Origin: Rhinopithecus roxellana
Lineage: Eukaryota; Chordata; Mammalia; Primates; Cercopithecidae
DNA: 64,000 bases
Assembly (NCBI RefSeq): GCF_007565055.1
Contig: NC_044552.1
Coordinates: 149,997,859-150,061,858, forward strand
Direction of reading: 5' to 3'
This document shows positions 58,273 to 64,000 of this stretch, piece after piece. The translations under genes and the position numbers were made by a program. The notes below the pieces were generated by a model. That model was not told where the DNA came from. It searched no databases and saw nothing but the letters and a program-made list of their open reading frames with translations. Every line of letters starts with the position of its first letter. Position 1 is the stretch's first letter.

Positions 58273-58558
58273 CGCCAGGCACAGTTGCTCACACCTGTAA
58301 TCCTAGCAGTTTGGGAAGCCAGGGAGAGTGGATCACTTGAGCTCAGGACCAGCCTGGGCAACATGGCGAAACTTAGACTCTACTAAAAATACAAAAAGAG
58401 CTGGGCATAGTGGCACATACCTGTAATCCTAGCTGCTTGGGAGGCTGAGGCAGGAGAATTGCTTGAGGCTGGGAGGTAGAGGTTGCAGTGAGCTGAGATC
58501 ATGCCACTGCACCCCACCCTGGGCAACAGAGTGAGACTCTCAAAAAAAAAAAAAAAAG
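58273..58558 (+). mobile_element. Alu (AluJ-like), full length
   Basis: Diverged Alu with A tail, flanked by near-identical AAAAGATAGATTATG (left, ending 58,272) and AAAAGATTGATTATG (58,559-58,573). Confidence 0.95.
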
Positions 58559-58573
58559 AAAAGATTGATTATG

Positions 58574-60049
58574 GACGAATTACTAGATATAAAAGAATTG
58601 TTGATAATGTTACTGGGTGTGATCATGTCAATTTGTTTGTATAAGAAAAAGTCCATGTCTTTTAGAGAAGCAGATGGAATGACATGGCAGTAAAAGGACA
58701 CAGGATCTGAGATTTGCTATAAAATCCTATGTAATAACAAAAACTATGGGTAGATGAAGCAAATGTGGGGAAATTGTGTAGACACTGCACCCCTAGAGCA
58801 TGAGCTCTTTCCTCAGGAGGCTCCCCAGCCCTTGGGAGTGGGGGCCACCCTCCCTAAACTCTGCCAGTCATTTTTCACAGTGAGTGCAGGGTCCTGCTGA
58901 GGCCTCTTGGGAGCCGCAGACTGCAGAGGCCACCAGCCGCCTTCTGAGAGTGAATGTGACGTTGGCTCAGCTGAGTGCCTGGAGGACACAGAACCTCTGG
59001 AATCTGGGGCCGGCCCCTGCGCCACTCCCTGCACTGCTCCCTGGGGGTTCACGGCCTGGTTACTTTATCCCTCCATGTCTCAGAAAGACAAGAGGTGGAT
59101 GAACTGACCTCTAGGTTCCCTCCCCGTGTTAGGTTTCTACCATGGGTGTCAGGCCCTCCTCACTACTGACAGAGAGCCTTTGCTTGGGCGCACTTTAGTT
59201 GGGCTCCTGAGCCTTCTAGGCCCACCACCGTGCACCTCGTTGCAAGGTCCAGTTTTAGTAAGAACCTTGCAAAGCCAGTTTGGCAAGAGTCCTCACCCCT
59301 GATATCTGATGACCTTCAATATCCAATCCGTGTCCTCATCATACACCTTCTCCCAAGTGGCATCTGATCACCCTGCCCGGACTTCAGCAAGAATCCTGCT
59401 GGGTCAATTTAGCCAGAATCCCCTGACCCCTAATGTCTCCTCTCAGTCACTGTCTATCCCGGGACCACCCGCCTGTCTTTTGGCTGTAAGTTCCCACTCG
59501 TCCGTGCTGTGTTCTGAGTGCAGCCCAATCTCTCTCCTGACTGCAATTCCTGCTGCCGTGGTCCCCGTACCTACGGCGTTGGTCCTGAGTGAAGCCTTCC
59601 TCAGCACGCTTTAACAAGTGTCACCAAAAACAGTTTGCTCAACACTACTAAGATTCTCTTTGAAGAAAATACAGAATTCATTTCCAGATCTTTTATGCAG
59701 GAATATGCCTTCAATCTTACAATGTTCTCGTTTCCTGACTACTTCTGATTGTTCCCCTCTTCCTTCTTAGACGTCCTGGTCTGACAGTGAATTCTGCCGA
59801 TGGTGAGGGTTAATGCCTCCATGCACATAACTGTTTCATCTCCAAATGCAAAGGTTTTGCCATGAATCATATACTCAAATGAAGCAAGGAAAAGCAATAA
59901 CATCTTTTAAATGTTTTAAAGTGGGAGTTTAAAAGTCATTTCTGATACTTATTAAGAATATACAAACTTTGTCTGAATAAATGACAAATTCAGCAAAATT
60001 GCATCCCAAAGTGTAATCCTTACGAAGCCACCATTCAACCTAGTTTATG
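58574..60049. other. Intergenic sequence, no gene recognised
   Basis: GC-rich at 58,800-59,100 with short overlapping frames. No repeat family named; 59,280-59,620 could be an old LTR. Confidence 0.4.
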
Positions 60050-60150
60050 TGCGGTCTTCTGTGGTGTGTGCGGTCTTCTGTGGTGTGTGTGGTCTTCTGG
60101 GGTAGGTGTGGTCTTCTGTGGTACGTGAGGTCTTCTGTGGTAGGTGCTGG
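60050..60150. repeat. 19-bp minisatellite, 5 copies
   Basis: GGTCTTCTGTGGT recurs at 60,053, 60,072, 60,091, 60,110 and 60,129, an exact 19-bp period. Units differ in the last third (GTGTGC, GTGTGT, AGGTGT, ACGTGA, AGGTGC). Confidence 0.95.
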
Positions 60151-60242
60151 GTGTCCAATAGCAAAAGAAATGGACATGATCCCCCAGCTACAGGAGGTGT
60201 GAGGAGAACGTAGTTTGAAACAAGGAAGAAATGGTAAGAAGG

Positions 60243-60392
60243 TGCCTGACCAGCAAATGGGCACATTACAGAGTTTGGGGGCCAGGCCAGCAAACGGGCA
60301 CATCACGGAACTCAGGCACCCGGCCAGCAAACGGGCATATCACAGAGCTCAGGTGCTCGGCCAGCAAATGGGCACATCACAGAGCTCAGGTG
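60243..60392. repeat. 37-bp minisatellite, 4 copies
   Basis: CAGCAAA(T/C)GGGCA recurs at 60,251, 60,288, 60,325 and 60,362, an exact 37-bp period. Each unit then has CATCACAGAGCTCAGG or a close variant. It lies 90 bases from the 19-bp array. Confidence 0.95.
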
Positions 60393-61007
60393 CAATCCTG
60401 AAGTTGGGAAGACATCGAAATATGTGTTACAAGGGAGTAAGCACCCACGCTCTGTGGTGAAAGGCTCAGTCTGGTTGCATGAAGGGTTAGGAGGGGCGTG
60501 TCTCAGACAAGGGTTCTGTAAGGTCACATGCCACAGCTGTAAAGAGATAGAGGTTATGGAAAGAAAAGCAAACGAGTCGCACTCTCTCCTTTTAAAATCT
60601 TGACAGGTGAACCTCTATAATAACAAATTTTTAAAAATGTGTTTAAAGATATAGGTTTCATAAAATTAAAACATTGACAAAATATCAAAAATGACTGAAT
60701 TTAGTTATTATAGCACAAATCTGAATATTTGTTGAGCGGTTGGTGATATTTGGATAAACATGGGGACAGATAAACATAATAATTATATATTTATTCTATA
60801 CTCTTTCTTGCCTTTCTTTCAACAAATACTAATTCAGTTGCTGTAATTAGGATGCTCACACAATCTATGTTCCATTGAGAGTAATAACAAATCAGACAAC
60901 ATTTATGGAACCATTGTAATTCTAGATGGATTTTGGTAATTATCACAGAGAACTGGTGCTCTGTTGAAGCAGTAGCAACTGAAACTGTCAGTGAAATTAT
61001 TAAAGCA
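60393..61007. other. Unassigned AT-rich sequence
   Basis: No recognised element or coding signal. Confidence 0.4.
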
Positions 61008-61357
61008 ATATGGTCACGTGCCACATCCTGTTTTAGTGGCCTATGGACTGCATCTAAAATGGTGGTCCAATAAGTTGATATGCCACATTTTACTGTCCCC
61101 CCTATGTTCAGATGTGTTTAGATACACAAGTACTTACCATTGTGTTACAGTTGTCTACAGAGTTGTGCAGTCACACACTACACAAGTGTGTAGCCTGGAA
61201 GCAATGGGCTGTTCCAGACAGCCTAGGTGTGTAGTGGGGAGCTGGGCCTCCCAGGTTCGTGTAAGCGCACCCCATAATCTTCCCACAAAGACAAAATTGC
61301 CTAATGATTCATTTCTCAGAGCGTATCCCCATTATGAAGTGACTCCTGGCTGTATTT
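61008..61357 (+). mobile_element. MER2/Tigger1-type non-autonomous DNA transposon
   Basis: About 350 bases. The right half reads 'TGTTTAGATACACAAGTACT', 'TACCATTGTGTTACAGTTG', 'GTAGCCTGGAAGCAATGGGC', 'CCTAGGTGTGTAGTGGGG' and 'CATTTCTCAGAGCGTATCCC'. The ends are decayed inverted repeats (GTCACGTGCCACAT... / ...GACTCCTGGCTGTA). No transposase frame. Confidence 0.85.
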
Positions 61358-61367
61358 AGATGGAGAG

Positions 61368-62200
61368 ATACACACTTTTAATTTTTAAGATAACTGACAT
61401 AATGATTGCGCATATTTATGGGATCAACATGATATTTTGGGATAGGTGTACGTTGTACAACGATCAAATCAGGGAAATTAGCATACCCATTATCTTAAAC
61501 ATGTATCGTTTCTTTATGATGAGAACATTCAAAACCTTCTCTTCTATACTGAAATGTACACTGTTATTATCTCTAGCCATCCCACCCTGTGATTCCAGAA
61601 CTTATTGCTCCTAACCGTAGCTCTGTGCTTATGCCAATCTCACCATCCCCACTCCCCGCAACCCTCCCCACCACCGTCCCCACTCCCCACTCCCCTCAAC
61701 TCTGCTCACCACCATCCCCGCTCCCTTCAACTCACCCCACCATCGTCCCCACTCCCCGCAACCCTCCCCACCATCGTCCCCACTCCCCGCGACCCTGCCC
61801 ACCACCGTCCCCACTCCCCGCGACCCTCCCCACCACCGTCCCCACTCCCCGCGACCCTGCTCACACTCTGGCAACCACTCTTCTACTCTCCACTTCCATG
61901 AGAACAACCTTTTAGCTTTTGCACATGTGAGTCAGATCACATGGTATTTGTCTTTCTGTGCCTGGCTTATTTCACATGATGCGATGTCCTCCTGGTTCAT
62001 TGTGCTGCCTCAGATGACAGGAGTGGAGTCTTTTCACAGCTGAGTAGTATTCTCTTGTCTACACATATCCACATTTTCTCTGCCCGCTCCTCCAGTGTTG
62101 GACATTTGGGTTGATTTCGCGTCCTGGCCTTTGTGAGTGGTGCTGCAGTGAACGGGGGAGTGTAGGTGTCTCTTTGACGTGCTGACTTGAGCGGTGCCCA
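61368..62200 (-). mobile_element. L1 3' end, minus strand, containing a minisatellite
   Basis: Reverse-strand L1 3'UTR: 'AATCAGGGAAATTAGCATAC', 'GGCAACCACTCTTCTACTCT'. The ORF2 tail follows: 'TGTCTTTCTGTGCCTGGCTT', 'TCCACATTTTCTCTGCC', 'TGGTGCTGCAGTGAACGGGG'. The G-rich tract typical of L1 3'UTRs is expanded at 61,640-61,868. Confidence 0.85.
61640..61868. repeat. 31-bp minisatellite in the L1 G-rich tract, about 7 copies
   Basis: ACCA(C/T)CGTCCCCACTCCCCG recurs at 61,739, 61,770, 61,801 and 61,832, an exact 31-bp period, with degenerate copies upstream. On the minus strand each unit has several GGG/GGGG runs, fitting the guanine-rich polypurine tract of L1 3'UTRs. Confidence 0.92.
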
Positions 62201-62380
62201 GGCTGTGGCCTTGTGTGGGAGAGACTGGTCTGTGAAGGACAAGTGTGTCACTCAGTCCAAGTTGCCAGGCTGTACCGAGTGCCTGCCACCTGCTCTCCAG
62301 GGTCATGAACCTCCCCTAAAATAAAGTTGTGACACGCCAGGGATTTCAAGGGAAGCTTGGGTCCTCCTTGCTCACACACT
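62201..62380. other. Unassigned sequence
   Basis: Nothing recognised. Confidence 0.4.
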
Positions 62381-62726
62381 GCTATGGGTTGAGCGTATGT
62401 GTCCCTCCAAAATGTAGATGTTGGAACTTAAGCCCCAAGGTGATGGTATTAGAGGATGGGCCCCTGGAAGGGGATTAGGTCTTGGGGACTCTGCCCTCAC
62501 AGATGGGATCCGTGCCCTCGTAGGAGGGCCTGAGGGAGAGGGTTCACCCCTCCACGCCCCTCCACCTGCTGTGACATCAGAACACAAGCATAGGTGCCAG
62601 CTCGGAAGCAAAGAGGAGCCCTCACCCCACACTGAGCCCGTTGGCACCTTCATCCCGGACTTCTCGGCATCCAGAACTGTGAGAAATCAATTTCTGTTGT
62701 TTAAAAATTACCCAGTCTAAGGTATT
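62381..62726 (+). mobile_element. MLT1-type MaLR LTR
   Basis: 'TATGGGTTGAGCGTATGTGT', 'CTCCAAAATGTAGATGTTGG', 'GGTGATGGTATTAGAGGATG', 'CATCCAGAACTGTGAGAAAT' and 'ATTTCTGTTGTTTAAAAATT' then 'ACCCAGTCTAAGGTATT' follow the MLT1 order. Confidence 0.85.
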
Positions 62727-64000
62727 AGGAGTGGGAATGGATGGAGACATACACACCACTTATTTCACTTCCCTCACACCCCACCCTGTATGACTCCCAC
62801 CCCTGCACCCCGGAGTCCTGTGCATACACCCAGGCTGGGTCAGGCTTGACCCCCTCACCGTTCTGGCCCAGAGTCAGAGAAGCAGGGACTCTCAGGCTGC
62901 AGCCCTGAGACCAGCCCAGCAGTGGGGCTGCACGGTCATTAAAGGGACTGACGGGGCCTGCCTGACCACCGAGTGGCTGCATCCGACGGCTGGACGTCCG
63001 TGCTAGAGCACGCATGCCTCCACCTCCTTCAGATCACGGGCCACAGGGCTCCTCTTCTGCGCCAGGCCCGCTGCCCACCCCCGCCTCCCCTGCTGTCCTT
63101 TCTGCAGGGATTTCACTTGCCTCGTCGGGAGGTGAGGAATGGAGGATGTGACTATTCCTGCAGGGACTGCCCCTAGCAGGAGTGAGCACAGCGGCAGGAC
63201 CTCACACCAAGGCCACAGCTGGCCTCAGGTTAAAAACAGTCTATAAATCAATTTGGGTTCTTGCCTACCTAACCCAAATTTCTCCAGGCTTTGCCAGTGT
63301 TTAGGAACAAACAACGTCGTGTGAACAGCAATCATTGGAAATGCACCTGCCCTATCCCCAGCGGCTGCGAAGCCCTCCCCTGGGCGCTCCTGGGTCCTGG
63401 GATGTGTGGAGAGAGCACATGCAGGTCGGTCCTGCAGGTGCGGACACTTCTCTGATCCCTGTGGCCTCAACCCAGCGGCTGCAGTGTCCACCCCTCACTC
63501 AGCCCACGTCCCACGTCCCAGAGCCTCGTGGGGCCTCATGAGCTTCGTGGGGTGGCAGCTGCACATTGGCCTCTGTCCAGAGTGTGCAGAAGGAGAGGAG
63601 AGTGGCCGGTTGGGGGGCTCAGCCCCTGTGACACCCTAGGAGAGGTACCTGAGGCTGTGCTCCATGCTCTCCAGGGTTCAGGGCATTTTCTAGGATGGGA
63701 CTTTATGTCACCTTCACCCCTCTTTGTTTATCATCCCAGTCATGTGTCCAGAGGACGGACAGGGGCTGGATTTCCACCCAAAGCCTACCAGTTCAGGGGC
63801 ATCTGGTCTGAGACCTCAGTGTGTCACTGAATTCTCCAGACACCTGACACTCAGCAGCCAGCAAGGGCTCCACAGACCAAGGGGCAGTCAGCAGGGGTGC
63901 AACACTGGGAGGAGGCCATACCCGCAGGGCCACCAGCTCTGAGTAGCCAGGAGGAACCTGCAGTGGACTCCTTCACGGATGCTGGTGCAGGAAGCGGAGC
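62727..64000. other. Intergenic GC-rich sequence, no gene recognised
   Basis: Short overlapping frames on both strands, none with a recognised domain; no repeat family named. Confidence 0.45.

Noticed and set aside
61589..61915. Proline/histidine-rich and glycine-rich frames
   Set aside because: Product of the 31-bp minisatellite; not a gene.
1..64000. tRNA, rRNA, U-snRNA, 7SL or Y RNA genes
   Set aside because: No recognisable A/B boxes in tRNA context or snRNA motifs were found by eye; a covariance-model search was not possible.

Overview
This is nuclear DNA from a primate. No convincing protein-coding gene, tRNA, rRNA or snRNA is visible. The window is an intergenic (or deep intronic) landscape built from primate and mammalian interspersed repeats: 13 Alu copies, several L1 fragments, MaLR and other endogenous-retrovirus LTRs, MIR and L2 relics, two Tigger-type DNA transposons and an unusual number of tandem repeats. 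Two features point to an Old World monkey rather than an ape. The youngest Alu (38,023-38,263) carries base changes I know from cercopithecid AluY copies. A well-preserved solo LTR at 25,158-25,648, on the minus strand, has an R/U5 region and ends resembling simian type D (SRV/MPMV-like) betaretroviruses. Both assignments are from memory of the families and need an alignment.

Layout. 1-14 kb: mostly unique sequence with MIR/L2 relics, two minisatellites (2,890-3,107 and 12,841-12,997), an MST/THE1-type LTR with internal sequence (5,625-7,118) and one Alu. 14-20 kb: a degraded minus-strand endogenous retrovirus with two matching LTRs about 4.1 kb apart (14,702-15,121 and 19,249-19,688). 20-25 kb: Alu, L2, a solo MaLR LTR with a 5-bp target duplication, a reversed MLT1 LTR and a MIR. 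25.15-25.65 kb: the type-D-like solo LTR, containing six 21-bp GC-rich units with E2F-like cores. 26-42 kb: scattered Alus, MIRs, a TG-rich microsatellite, old L1 pieces (one inverted as in twin priming) and a Tigger-type element.

42.4-56.8 kb is one old L1 (L1MA/L1PB-like) in plus orientation. It has its 5'UTR, a broken ORF1 and a broken ORF2. Inside the last codons of ORF2, a 50-bp segment has expanded into about 141 tandem units covering 7 kb (48,949-55,997). This doubles the element's length and is the most striking object in the window. Its interior units share variants absent from its edge units, it contains kb-scale internal duplications, and one 1.2-kb block is full of private single-base indels that look like sequence error. 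56.8-64 kb holds an older Alu, two adjacent minisatellites (19-bp and 37-bp units), a MER2/Tigger1-type element, a minus-strand L1 3' end with its own 31-bp minisatellite in the G-rich tract, and an MLT1-type LTR.

The sequences do not form a pathway. What links them is repeat biology: transposon insertion followed by tandem expansion. Two different L1 3' ends in one window have each given rise to a minisatellite, and the abundance of GC-rich minisatellites would fit a subtelomeric or otherwise recombination-prone region (inference).
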